Shown in pieces: positions 39,401-47,063 of a stretch of 64,000 nt of DNA (the first letter of the stretch is position 1; each line of letters starts with the position of its first letter). The DNA is from Cardiocondyla obscurior (taxonomy: Eukaryota; Arthropoda; Insecta; Hymenoptera; Formicidae). The DNA is taken from NCBI RefSeq assembly GCF_019399895.1, contig NC_091873.1:2488001-2552000 (forward strand), read 5' to 3'. The notes beneath the pieces were generated by a model, which saw nothing but the letters and a program-made list of their open reading frames with translations, was not told the origin of the DNA and did no database searches. A program made the translations under genes and the position numbers.

Positions 39401-42400
39401 TTTATCACGGCTTTCTCGCGGCATCGGTTATAAAATTTAAAAGACTTTGAAAACAAGTAGGTAAAAATTTAATTAAATAATTTATTTAACCGCCTGTAAT
39501 CTCAATATTAAAAAAAAATGTGTTAGTGCGTTGCAAAAAGATCTACTTTAAATTAGACAGCAACGCCTGTCGTTCGTATCAAGGTCCGCGTAGTTCTCGA
39601 CATGGAAACGTGTCGCGTTAAATGAATATAATTTTAATCCGCAATTCTAGTGATGATCAAAACTCCCATTCTGCTGAATCCTTGAGAAACTTGTAACGTG
39701 ACGGTGATAGAAATATCCTAATCGAAAAGGTAGTGCACGTGATACGTGACGTTAATTGCCAATTTCTTGGGAAACAATTGAATTATTTATTCATCTTATT
39801 ACTTCGCGTTCTATCTCTTTATAAAAATATCGCGTGGATTATTTCGCGTTGTTCAAGTCAGCGCAATTCGGGAATAGTCTCGCGTACATTTTTCCGGTTT
39901 GAAAAGTTAGTTGGACGATCTCTACAGCGCGTCTTTGATCCGCATGGTCCATTCACGATCGAAAGCTGAAGAACGCACGCCCAGATATAATCCGCGGCTG
40001 CTAACCAGCGATGGTAAAATGCCTCTCTCGTTGGCTATATAACGGCCAAGTTATCACACGGTAACACACGTTGCGCCTGCCCGCAACGGTGACTCCAGCG
40101 AGAGCCGAAGAGCGGTCTGCCTTCAGTGGCTCGTAAGACATCGGCCCAATCGCACGCTCGATTCTAGACGTTCGATTATTCGGCACACCGGAGTTTTCTC
40201 TTTCTCTGCGTTATCTCGCGATTTTGCTGCGCTGCTTAATTGATTTGATTTCTTGTTTTTTCTTTTTTTTTTTTCTCTCTTTCTCTCTCGCCTTTCCACT
40301 TAAAAAGGAAAAGCTTTTGTAGTTTCCAATTAAAATGCTAGTTCGAATGGACTGATAAACGAGGTCTCGAATTAAAAAGTAATCGCAACTGTGACTATCT
40401 CGCATAATTTCTATTTTTACGCCGTCAATTATAATCAGCTCGGGGGGCCCGATCAAGTTCAAAGCGCCGCGCAAAAGTTTCTCGCGAGTTTGCCGCCGGT
40501 GGATGCACGCCTGTTTGTTTGTACAAACATTTCGGGAAAAGCTATGGCCACCGACGCGTTAAGTGAACGGCTATCGAGCAAGCTGCACCTGCAGACGAAG
40601 ACTGTGGGTGAAGAGAGGATCAGAAGGGCGAAAGAGAAGGACGATGATGTCGCGTTCTGCACCATGTTCTCTATGGATGGTGATCCTACATTCAAATGCT
40701 GTCTCGGCAAATACTGCCTGATCGGAGACCCGAAGAAGACAGACCCAGGTGACGACCGCGACGATCACTCGTCTCGAAAATTTACTACGTCGCGTCATCG
40801 GCATAACTAACGTTTATTAATGAGACCTTCGGTCAATCGCTGCTTGTCACCTGTTGCGAAGTCTTATATCTCGAACAAACAGACAACGAATTGGCGCGGC
40901 GCATTATCGCGATTTTTTTTTTATCGCACGATTTAATTTACTTTCGACACTAATGCGTTTGTTCTGCAATTATTGATTTCTCCCGCGCTATCGCCGATGA
41001 TCAGGCCCGCGCAAAAGATTACTTGTGAGCCTCACCATCGCCGTGTGTGCCCACGTGTGGGCTTGCGTGGTTGCGCTTAAGCCTGACAAATATTTGCACA
41101 GAATCGCAGCGGTGATCGAGAAAATCTCAGTCATACAACGCAAACTCCGTGCCGGGCGTCCTTATTTTCTTTATTCAATCGCGCGCGAATGCAAATATGT
41201 AACTGTTAAATATGGTCATTCAAATCAGCCACACAATAGTATCATTAGCAATATAAAAATTATATCGTCGATCGGTATTAGACTGCTGTAATTGGATAAA
41301 AATGCGGAAATATGATATAATTACGTGGGTGACTAAAATATGATAATGACATTCGATCAATTTGCATCTAATCTTTTTTTTTTTTTTTTTTTTTTTGTGG
41401 AAACATTTATATTCCTTCTATACTATACTCCATAATATTATTTAAAAAATGCACGTTTATTATTTCATTTCAAGCTAAAACATCTGAATTTTATTATTTA
41501 ATCAACAGACTTTAAATAGAATATAATATTTTTCAAATCTCATTCGAATTAAAATAGTTTTTCAATTATTCACAACTCGCGAGGACTCCGAATTGATTTC
41601 AAACTGAATGAAAGATTGTCGAGTAGAAGGAAGTACGTGAAAACCTTGGACACTCTGTATAGGCGGGCAGGTTTGCACGACGACAGTGCACGCTCCGCGT
41701 ATCTATGATTGATTTTATTGCGAACGTGACTCACGACATCGTAAACGTCGAGATAGTCTCAGCACGTGTACGCTGTGGTTAAATATATTGAATTGCATGC
41801 GCATCCTATCGCGGTTTCGCCGAGTCAAACCGACAATTTCGAGGGATGCTATTAATTTCTAGCCCGTAACGAAATTTCAGCGATTCGCACTGCACTGCCA
41901 TTAGATTGGAAAGTATTCGGCTGAAGCTACGATAATGAAAGGATGCGTATTTTTATCGAAGAATATCCTGCTTAATTATATAAACGTTTAAAAGAACACA
42001 TCGACGTTCCGACAAACCGTAATTTCTTCTTCGTACGTACACGATGATTGACGTAAAAATTGTTGTGCGATACCCTGACGTTCGCTTTAACACGACGATA
42101 AACCCAGCTTGCATCGTGACTACGTGTTTAAAGCTTCACGACGAAAACAAAAATTATGCAACTCATTTTAGTCGTCCTGCCAGAACTTTTAATACGCATC
42201 ACCGCACGCACACCGAGAAAAGCGAACAATCGTGCAATTTGTAACGAACTGTCACGCTCGTAAACGTCTTATTGCCGAAGTGGTAGGAAAAGGATCGGTC
42301 CGCGGATGGAAGGAGTTAAATAAAAAAAAAAAAAGAAAAAAAAAGACGCCGGCAATCGATGCAGGTACATGTACCGCGTTATCAGAATCGCATATCATCG

Positions 42401-45400
42401 GAAACACGATTTCATTCGGATAACGAGCTCCATATCGATGTATTAATACGAATGATATCATCAATCGCTGCATAACGGCAGATCGTATCGCCGATACATA
42501 CTTACTTGAATGTCAATTCGTATGACATGTGCAAACAAACGTGTCATTATTGAGACGCGATCTCTTCGCGAGATCGATCTCTAATATCGAGTTTCTACCA
42601 AAATAATCAAATAAAAAAATATATATATCTATACGTATATAATCCATAGACAAGTATAATTAAAAGTCGAGGTATGTCGTGGATATAATAAAAGCTAAAA
42701 GAATATTTCACGTAGAAATAATTCCACCGGGATAAAATAAGCAATTTACAACTTTGATCGTTTACGGTTTCGCTCGTTCAGCGAATGAGTTTGTCTGGGT
42801 CAGGAAATTTCGGGATTGCCCGCACGACAGCTTCTGCTTCACGTTGAATTATATTTAGACCTGACGTAGGAAAGAGGAGGCAGAGCTTCCGCCTCGAAGT
42901 CAGCTTAGGAGGGTGCGTTACCAATTTGACAAGCAATAACCGTAAAATCCGCTCAAACGGTCATATTAATGATCGCTTAACATCGAGGAAAAATGAGCTG
43001 CGATAATAGTGACGTTCGCAGTTGCAAAAGTAAATAGTATTCCTGCCAAAGTGTTTACTCGCCCGGCCAATAAAGGAACTAACAAGCCTTAATGGATATT
43101 TATTGCTAGAGAAACGTTAATCACGCGGATGCCCGGCAGCTCGAATTATTCTATGCATTTATGCGCAAATAATTTCAGCCGCTAAGAGTCGCGTATATGT
43201 TAGAAAAATCTTAACAGGACAGGGTTTTAAATGACGTTCGAGAGTAATTGACGGTTAATCAAAAAAATTCACATTGTCACGCGTCGCCGAGAGACGCTTC
43301 TTCATTACCGTGACTAACGAACGAATTATTTAAAAGCGTGAATGACATTTCTTAAGTAGGTGTTAAAGCATACATCTCGTACCCGTCAATGAAATGCAAT
43401 TTCATACGCGTAAGACGTGACGTGTCGAGAAGTATGTGAATCGCTTCGTGTCGAAATAAAGCAGCTGTTACGGTAATATGTATATTTTAAATAAGCACGT
43501 TTATGCTGAGAATCTCGGACACTATTAATTGTTTTATTTATAAATCCTGTAATTAATTTCTAGCGCGCGAAGTTCAACCGAAAGAGAATTTTCAAGAAAT
43601 TTTTAGGCAAACTGTCACTATATCACGTGTCCGTTATATTTTCAATATCCTAAAAGATTAAAGAGCGCTGATAATATTATATACGTATATAAAAAGGGTG
43701 TTTCACAATGGCAATTATATTAAACGCTTTATGTTAATGAAGAATATGTAAATATCCAATTTTTAACGTATACGCAACGTTCATAGCGCGAATAACACGT
43801 GGATTACATGAGCGGCGCGCATAAGATTACCACATCGGCCTTGGACCATCAGCTTTATACATATACGGAGGTATTGCCTGGCTTACGTGATGTCACGAAT
43901 CTCCATTTGAGTCATAGTGGTCCAAAGGGTGGCGTGTCGCGAAAGATACATGGGTATCCATCAGAATATCTACCTTTAATATAAACTTCGAAAAACATCG
44001 AAATAAAAAATAAACACTTTAAAAGAATCGACATAAGAATAACTATAATTAGCGAGACTGAAAATTTCGAATGTAAAATAGATTTTTGTATTGAAAAACA
44101 AAAAGATATCAAATTATATAGATCAAAAGTTATCTTAAATTTATTGAGTTATATCGATATAATTATTCGCTTGAATAATGTAACGGATGAATTAATTGAA
44201 TTAACAATCTGTGGACGATGATGTTATAATTGGAAGATTGAATCGAACAAAACTTGACGGCGTGACGTCTGAATAATTAAACAAATCACTTCGCGATAAT
44301 TAATGAACTGCTATTGCATGGACATTGCGCGTTGTTTAATAAATATGTCTATATTGACTATAATGAAAACGATTATCGACACTTATGTCAAGATGCGATA
44401 ATGCAGACGCTAATTTTAATAAAGTATTAAGAGTTCTTCAGATAAACTGAGCTTAGTCGAGAGGAAAATTCAGTTAATTTTGATGAAATCCCGGTAGATT
44501 ATATAATGTATCTTGTTTCAAAATATGCCAATCTTAGCAGAGGAGAGAAAAGAATAAAAAAAAAAAAAGAACGGAGATGAGATTTGAGGATTCTTTAATG
44601 AAACGAGCTTCTCGATCGTCATCAAGAACCGGGCCTCTCTCAGACATTATCTTGTGTCATAAACATTTAGGATTCAGCTGATGATTCACGAGACACGTTA
44701 TTATACTTAATGTCATATTTAAGTATGTCATTTGGCCAGACTTTAGATCACCTTGTGAAATAGACGGACGTTATTAATTTCGTCTTCTTGTCTCGCCAGA
44801 CTTGACAGGAAAAAATAAAAAAACGCGAAAAATTAACGCCTTCGCACTGTAATCATGCTTTCCGTTTTGTGCAAACAATAATTATATGTCGAGTGGAATT
44901 CTATATATGTAATATGCGCACGTCGGATTCTTTAAAAAATAATTAAAAAAAAGTAAAATAAAAATAATTAATATGGCATTGACAACAACTACCAGACATT
45001 TGCTGTTTTTCGAGTCACGGGCCAGAACGTGACTGTGATAACGAGCTGACAAAACTTGTCTGTTAAACAACGTTACGTCACGTTTCTCGGGTAATATTTC
45101 TAATCATAATGAAAACAAGTAGCGGAGACCGCTTTGTTCTTGGTTAAGGATTGTGATAGTTTCATGATAGATGAGCAAGGTAATATGAAACAGAAATTTG
45201 AACGTTCCGATTGTTGTGACGAATTCGGTGGACGACTTTATCTTCACGTTTAGATATCGCGATATATTCGCGAAAAATCGTGTCAAAAACCAACGAGATA
45301 TTCTATTAATATCTCTGCGTTTAGAGTTTTAGTTTAGATTTCTTAATTCATCATGGGCCAATTAAATCGCGGTTTGCCAATTAAAACTCTACCCGAGGCC

Positions 45401-46450
45401 GCAGTGCGGTTGATTTCTTCCAGCGGTTCTTATTCCCGTGTGACTGCCCGCACCTGTACAGGTGCTAATTGCAGTGAACCGGGGAAGACGGTAAATCTAT
45501 ATACGTTGCAGCGAAATAGGGACGCTTTCTATGACCGAACGAGATTCTGAACGAGGCGAAACACGAAGCCGTGGGTGAGCAAATTCCACGGATCGATCTA
45601 ATTCCGTTGCAACGAGGGGGTGTTTTATAGACGAGTGCCCAATGGGAAGCCCGCGAAGAAATTCACGAAAAATTTATTTCGCCATACAGCCGACGGAGCA
45701 CTCGGACGAAACACGCGATGATGCACGCGACTGCGATTTGCAGCATTGCAGCCCACCAGTCGCCACACGCAACCGCTCGTTCGTCTAAACGTTAAAACGC
45801 AGACCAGCGACCTCCGCTGCTTATTTAGTTAAACAATTTCAAAAAGCAATACAAGAATAAAAATTAGGGAAAAAAAATTAAACTACATTTTATATCTCGT
45901 TCCCATTTAGATTTATTGAACGAATTAAATATTAAATCGCATTAAATATCGATCTCACAGGCAATATTTTTATCATTTTATTCTGTCGTTGTCTCAGGTA
46001 CCAAGAAGATGGAATACAAGACCAGACAATGGCACGAGAAGTGCTTCTGCTGCGTGGTTTGCAAAAATCCGATCGGTACGAAAAGCTTCATCCCGCGCGA
46101 GCAAGAGATTTATTGTGCCGGATGTTACGAGGACAAGTTCGCCACTCGATGTGTTAAGTGCAACAAGGTGGGCCACTCCTTTCTCTATATCAATGATTAC
46201 TCCGCATCTCGTCTCGCGTACGTTTATTGCGTGTCGCGCAAAAAGCTCGTCGAGCGTAACAGGCGAATCAAAAATGAGATCTCGTTGCGAGATCATAAAT
46301 CTCAATCCGATAGTCACCGGGACAGACGCTGTTGTGCGTACTGATACTTTATAGTTACGTGGGTCGTTAAACGAAACATGGAACGGCCAACAACATTCAG
46401 CATTCATTTAATTCGTGTAATATAAACGTATCAGTTGCTGGATTATAAAC

Positions 46451-46493
<43 letters not shown>

Positions 46494-47063
46494 TCGATTT
46501 ATTTTCTACGGATCACGCTTTGAAAAATATCAACTCTCCCGCAGATCATCACTAGCGGCGGCGTGACATACAAGAATGAGCCATGGCACAGAGATTGCTT
46601 CACCTGCAGCAACTGCAACACCTCCCTGGCGGGACAACGATTCACGTCGCGCGACGACAAACCATACTGTGCCGATTGCTTTGGCGAGCTCTTTGCCAAG
46701 AGGTGCACCGCTTGCTCCAAGCCAATCACCGGTACGTATCGCCTTTACTAGTATTAATAATTAATAAATTGGTAATAAGTATTTAAATTTTTATTTAGGT
46801 TCAAGAAATTGCCTCTTTAAAAAATTTGAAGTCCCTGATAATTGTGTTATTTTCATTATTCGATAATTTTTACATATTCAGTAGTGTACATCGATTAATT
46901 TATAGGTATTGGCGGCACTCGATTCATCTCATTCGAAGACAGGCATTGGCATAACGATTGCTTTATCTGTGCGGGCTGCAAAACTTCACTGGTCGGACGT
47001 GGCTTTATCACCGACGGTGACGACATCATATGTCCTGAGTGCGCTAAGATGAAGCTGATGTAA
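14949..47063 (+). CDS. Lmpt: limpet: PET domain + six LIM domain protein (spliced, overall span)
   Basis: Spliced gene of nine coding exons: 14949-15463, 18052-18226, 18859-19092, 19639-19848, 36960-37160, 37982-38156, 45998-46167, 46545-46731 and 46906-47063. All introns are GT-AG and all phases are consistent, giving 674 residues and a stop at 47061. Residues about 150-305 hold the Cys-rich flank and PET domain; residues about 310-674 hold six LIM zinc-finger modules. PET plus LIM is the testin/prickle/limpet arrangement. Six LIMs, with the last ones FHL-like, point to insect Limpet rather than testin or prickle, which have three. Family knowledge: LIM domains are double zinc fingers acting as protein-interaction scaffolds, and FHL/testin proteins act at actin structures, focal adhesions and muscle Z-discs. 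The window contains no competing gene on this strand. Identity is very likely; the exact 5' end is uncertain. Confidence 0.9.
15464..18051. other. limpet intron
   Basis: A 2.6-kb intron between the N-terminal exon and the first PET exon. It is AT-rich with no convincing exon. Contains a 14-base chance match to the 3' part of miR-9 at 15996-16009 without a hairpin. Confidence 0.6.
18052..18226 (+). CDS. Lmpt: limpet exon: start of PET domain
   Basis: The acceptor is a T-rich tract ending TTTCAG; the donor is CATAAG|GTTTTT. The exon completes a phase-2 codon and ends in phase 0. It encodes a CTSCKCPREAHD segment, the Cys/His motif at the head of testin-type PET regions. This is followed by the VSVRSRLGLKGDES linker and GLAWAPPGLPSHK, where the WAPPG core is diagnostic of PET. 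The PET domain supports self-association and protein contacts in testin and prickle. The intron to the next exon is 632 bp. Confidence 0.93.
18227..18858. other. limpet intron within the PET domain
   Basis: A 632-bp intron, phase 0, flanked by AAG|GTTTTT and CCACAG. Short ORFs on both strands have no coding features. Confidence 0.75.
18859..19092 (+). CDS. Lmpt: limpet exon: rest of PET domain and linker to LIM1
   Basis: The acceptor is ATCCACAG and the donor is CTC|GTGAGT; the exon is 234 nt and phase 0 at both ends. It begins VEEYFSMLPEIAVPRLGTPGE, matching the VxxYFxxLPxxxVPxxGxxGE core of PET domains. It continues with RQLTFQLPKQDLARAYC, the second conserved PET helix region. The rest is an acidic linker ending VQEVVERDL directly before the first LIM cysteine. 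Homology is unambiguous from the motif order. Confidence 0.93.
19156..19408. mobile_element. 253-bp non-autonomous DNA element (MITE-like) with terminal inverted repeats
   Basis: The left end CACTGAAAGGCAAATATG and the right end, read in reverse complement, CACTGAAAAGCAGATATG extend into matching inverted ends through ACATTTG/GGCATTTG. A further shared block reads TAGCGTACGT on both arms. The interior is GC-rich and encodes nothing. It sits in the 546-bp intron before LIM1. A partial relative lies at 9019-9165. No clear target-site duplication is seen. Two copies of the same unit in one window plus inverted ends support mobile origin; the family is not identified. Confidence 0.7.
19417..19491. 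repeat. near-perfect 75-bp palindrome
   Basis: Arms of about 37-38 bp meet at GTATAC (centre 19454/19455) with one mismatch and a one-base difference in an A/T run. The left arm begins GAAAATATTTTGTCG. It is just 8 bp after the MITE-like element and in the same short intron. It would form a long hairpin in DNA or pre-mRNA. Confidence 0.85.
19511..19556. repeat. perfect inverted repeat, 4-nt loop, at 19511-19560
   Basis: The 23-bp arms (left arm starts CCAATTTATTTTTAATG) are perfectly complementary around the loop CATA at 19534-19537; the right arm runs to 19560. This is the second hairpin in tandem with that at 19417-19491. They are separated by ATATTTTCCAAT-type direct repeats. Confidence 0.85.
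19639..19848 (+). CDS. Lmpt: limpet exon: LIM1 and first zinc pair of LIM2
   Basis: The acceptor is TTTGCCTTTCAG and the donor GAG|GTGAGT is near-perfect; 70 codons, phase 0 at both ends. LIM1 shows the full ligand set: C-GA-C, then HPTC-FR-C-ED-C, then YC-ER-H and a final C. The exon closes with CAACDE, the opening CxxC of LIM2, so LIM2 is completed only by splicing across a 17.1-kb intron. The preceding 546-bp intron is largely filled by inverted-repeat elements. Confidence 0.95.
19849..28731. other. first part of the 17.1-kb limpet intron
   Basis: Mostly AT-rich noncoding DNA. GC-richer islands at 24.35-24.95, 25.7-26.3 and 27.0-27.95 kb have overlapping ORFs in several frames. Only 27715-27951 looks coding-like (see findings). 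No transposon remnant is recognised. Confidence 0.45.
28732..30438 (+). CDS. 568-codon intron-free ORF inside limpet intron: nested gene or long alternative limpet exon
   Basis: ATG 28732 (context CAAGATGG) follows an in-frame TAA at 28699; the ORF runs uninterrupted to TAA at 30436-30438. N-terminus: MGLLLSVLVGCVGVLELLAC, hydrophobic, with a Met-Gly-x-x-x-Ser N-myristoylation-type pattern. Next come a helical segment (about 60-95), three tandem PDSRLSPD-type repeats (about 112-128), an acidic run (about 150-160), and a long Ser/Lys/Arg/Asp-rich disordered region. Two similar motifs sit at 370-378 (DISVQTVCD) and 404-413 (VSVAVQTILE). No known domain is recognised. It is either a nested gene with its own 3' UTR (tandem AATAAA at 30686-30695), or a limpet first exon: donors after 30360 (GAT|GTGAGT) and 30426 (TGG|GTAATA) both end in phase 0, as LIM2 at 36960 requires. 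Confidence 0.75.
   Translation: MGLLLSVLVGCVGVLELLACLRHASDSVVISINPPTPCLSYHEPASNDIQSIHDSLCSFSHSIDVRLPRDARHKLENLHEYSLRVRNELRSLDRNYDGRSTLSECSTRYLLGGSRPDSRLSPDSRLSPDFSYLVREDDGTWTVQAERPHNDHDNDDEDDYVKTKKILEEINTEIRESLQDVARSLAPPEPSKYVRIPTPIPFSHEQSKISASSSEVDTSFDNDSGNEAPTMRSFDEFPIIKKYKDSRSASSVDESDHEEKKITRRPLRKSSSKSPDLSRKSKNADISKRMKKLSDDLTKLNSAIRLAVEENETERTFPSQKKPRSGKSFTTIVRKPTRLKSKNAEVSKSAENLSAKKSKKNRDPERRKSDISVQTVCDLLRDMSTNTSPTNSPSLSRSESKKSVSVAVQTILEDILLDDEALEELVNNVIGLSESRRDMSSRGSSARKSFKSKRFRSSSRDQSDDQDKQIYAATNAVTSVERRTRTEALRVSSFEDANEEDYKKIKDVIFDNAEGLYIWRRREDSKLKSSLEEDDDEFVDAEDVSSGKPPIQYTTPDTDQNKAFWVIR
30476..30498 (+). repeat. small perfect stem-loop after the 568-codon ORF
   Basis: ATTTCTGTAA-ATG-TTACAGAAAT has 10-bp perfect arms and lies 38 nt after the stop. 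It could be a 3' UTR element or chance. An 18-bp perfect palindrome AATCGTTGATCAACGATT lies further on at 30879-30896. Confidence 0.6.
30686..30695 (+). terminator. polyadenylation signal candidate after the 568-codon ORF
   Basis: Overlapping AATAAA motifs lie about 250 nt after the TAA at 30436. If used, the 28.7-30.4 kb ORF is a self-contained nested gene rather than a limpet exon. AT-rich DNA makes chance occurrence likely. Confidence 0.3.
30700..33689. other. limpet intron, nothing recognised
   Basis: AT-rich sequence with T-rich runs (32150-32170, 32515-32545). ORFs such as 31595-31921 and the minus-strand frame at 32313-32618 lack coding character. Confidence 0.45.
33690..34370. repeat. 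purine-rich then pyrimidine-rich low-complexity tract
   Basis: 33690-34080 is dominated by A/G on the plus strand (GGAGAAAG and GAGGAG patterns); 34265-34370 is CT-rich with a (CT)n microsatellite. The long ORFs in several frames on both strands here are by-products of composition. It flanks the candidate initiator at 34157. Confidence 0.8.
34157..34165 (+). promoter_or_regulatory. initiator-like TCAGTCAGT (candidate TSS of short limpet isoform)
   Basis: Two overlapping TCAGT arthropod initiator matches lie about 300 nt upstream of ATG 34464. About 390 bp of purine-rich (GA-type) DNA precedes them (33690-34080) and a CT-rich tract follows (34265-34370). GAACA sits near +28 for the first site, one mismatch from a DPE. 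There is no TATA box. The placement suits a focused, GAGA-type promoter. Confidence 0.35.
34464..34621 (+). CDS. Lmpt: probable alternative first coding exon of limpet (short isoform)
   Basis: The ATG at 34464 has an in-frame TAG at 34452-34454 just upstream, so it is a true start if translated. It encodes MADVDSVVYTTTERKVRKVKK and continues through a basic, Thr/Ser-rich stretch to HHAIE, 52 codons plus two bases. The donor AAGA|GTATGT ends in phase 2. This fits the alternative LIM2 acceptor at 36970 (exon from 36971), giving HHAIE-D-GEYTKAM and a predicted 345-residue protein with LIM3-6 intact and LIM2 lacking its first zinc pair. A weaker donor after 34625 would fit acceptor 36959 in phase 0. 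Upstream lie a TCAGTCAGT initiator-like site and GA/CT-rich DNA. Coding character and position on the same strand within limpet favour this over an independent gene. Confidence 0.65.
34622..36959. other. limpet intron between alternative first exon and LIM2
   Basis: AT-rich. A 68-codon frame from ATG 35087 is mildly protein-like but has no donor in a usable phase. Nothing else is seen. Confidence 0.5.
36960..37160 (+). CDS. Lmpt: limpet exon: LIM2 body and first zinc pair of LIM3
   Basis: In phase with LIM1, the acceptor is GCGTTGCAG and the exon opens LIFSGEYTKAMSKDWH; the donor is TCCAAG|GTATTT. It is 67 codons, phase 0 at both ends. LIM2 has the testin/prickle-type H-SG-H-FC-C-WQ-C arrangement, with His in place of the usual Cys in HxxC, followed by YC-IK-C. 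It ends CEECNKIIGIDSK, the start of LIM3. A second acceptor (GATTTTCAG, exon from 36971) lies 11 nt downstream and would suit phase-2 donors such as the one at 34621. Confidence 0.95.
37161..37981. other. limpet intron LIM2-LIM3
   Basis: An 821-bp phase-0 intron (AAG|GTATTT to TTTTCAG). The ORF at 37497-37835 within it shows no domain or splice support. Confidence 0.7.
37982..38156 (+). CDS. Lmpt: limpet exon: LIM3 body and first zinc pair of LIM4
   Basis: The acceptor is TGTCATTTTCAG and the donor is GCCG|GTACGT; it enters in phase 0 and ends in phase 1. It encodes DLSYKDKHWHEACFLCNRC, then an IYCGNC zinc pair and the CDGCGEIFRAG start of LIM4. Ligand spacing fits the LIM consensus (HxxCxxCxxC, CxxC). 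The next intron is 7.8 kb and contains two candidate alternative first exons whose donor phase also suits LIM4. Confidence 0.95.
38157..40375. other. first part of the 7.8-kb limpet intron
   Basis: No coding sequence is recognised. The GC content rises from about 40.0 kb, where the promoter-like TATATAA and initiator-like sites precede the 40544 exon. Confidence 0.45.
40036..40042 (+). promoter_or_regulatory. TATATAA box candidate upstream of the 40544 exon
   Basis: TATATAA stands in otherwise mixed-composition sequence about 500 nt before ATG 40544; a TTCAGTGG initiator-like site occurs about 85 nt further on. It could serve an alternative limpet promoter inside the LIM3-LIM4 intron. The spacing to that initiator is too long for a single TATA-Inr unit. 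Confidence 0.2.
40544..40748 (+). CDS. Lmpt: probable alternative first coding exon joining limpet LIM4
   Basis: The reading frame is open from 40376 (TAA at 40373), with the first ATG at 40544. It encodes MATDALSERLSSKLHLQTK, a charged region, then a Cys-containing segment (FCTMF, KCCLGKYCLIGDPKKTDPG). The donor CCCAG|GTGACG ends in phase 1, exactly what LIM4 at 45998 needs, giving TDPG-TKKMEYKTRQWH and a predicted 239-residue protein with LIM4-6. The in-frame sequence before the ATG also looks protein-like. An acceptor-like AATCAG at 40438 leaves open that this is an internal exon of a transcript with an upstream noncoding exon. A TATATAA lies at 40036-40042. Confidence 0.55.
40749..45352. 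other. limpet intron between alternative exon candidates
   Basis: AT-rich noncoding DNA with T23 at 41374-41396 and many short ORFs. A 61-codon frame at 43799-43984 (contains SALDHQLYTYTEVLPGLRD) is the only one with any protein-like look, and it has no confirming signals. Confidence 0.4.
45353..45461 (+). CDS. possible alternative first coding exon upstream of limpet LIM4
   Basis: ATG 45353 (ATCATGG) has an in-frame TAA 9 nt upstream. The peptide begins MGQLNRGLPIKTLPEAAVRL and stays coding-like to RTCTG. Donor ACAG|GTGCTA after 45461 ends in phase 1 and would join LIM4 to give a 207-residue protein. A better-looking donor after 45490 (ACG|GTAAAT) is phase 0 and would instead fit LIM5, skipping LIM4. 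It lies only 0.5 kb before LIM4. No homology is recognised; support is phase and composition only. Confidence 0.3.
45998..46167 (+). CDS. Lmpt: limpet exon: LIM4 body and first zinc pair of LIM5
   Basis: The acceptor is GTTGTCTCAG; the exon contributes two bases to a Gly codon, giving G-TKKMEYKTRQWHEKC. The donor is CAACAAG|GTGGGC in phase 0. LIM4 ligands are WHEKCFCCVVC and IYCAGC. The exon ends CVKCNK, which opens LIM5. The reading frame stays open well past the donor (to 46344), but the downstream part loses LIM character and is intron. Confidence 0.95.
46453..46491. repeat. 39-base T homopolymer
   Basis: An uninterrupted T39 lies 53 bp upstream of the LIM5 exon, within the 377-bp intron. 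It is by far the longest homopolymer in the window (next T23 at 41374-41396). Its length is likely variable or sequencing-sensitive. Confidence 0.9.
46545..46731 (+). CDS. Lmpt: limpet exon: LIM5 body and first zinc pair of LIM6
   Basis: The acceptor is CTCTCCCGCAG and the donor is ACCG|GTACGT; it enters in phase 0 and ends in phase 1. It encodes IITSGGVTYKNEPWHRDC with FTCSNC and PYCADC zinc pairs, then CTACSKPITG, which opens LIM6. LIM4-6 resemble the tandem LIMs of FHL proteins. A 39-base T run lies 53 bp upstream of the exon. Confidence 0.95.
46906..47063 (+). CDS. Lmpt: limpet terminal coding exon: LIM6 and stop
   Basis: The acceptor is AATTTATAG. The exon completes the split Gly codon and encodes IGGTRFISFEDRHWHNDC, FICAGC and IICPEC, followed by AKMKLM and TAA at 47061. 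The last LIM ends at the extreme C-terminus, as in FHL/Limpet proteins. The preceding intron is only 174 bp. The 3' UTR begins at 47064. Confidence 0.95.

Noticed and set aside
45994..46407. 137-codon minus-strand ORF opposite LIM4
   Set aside because: Antisense shadow of a strongly conserved LIM exon.
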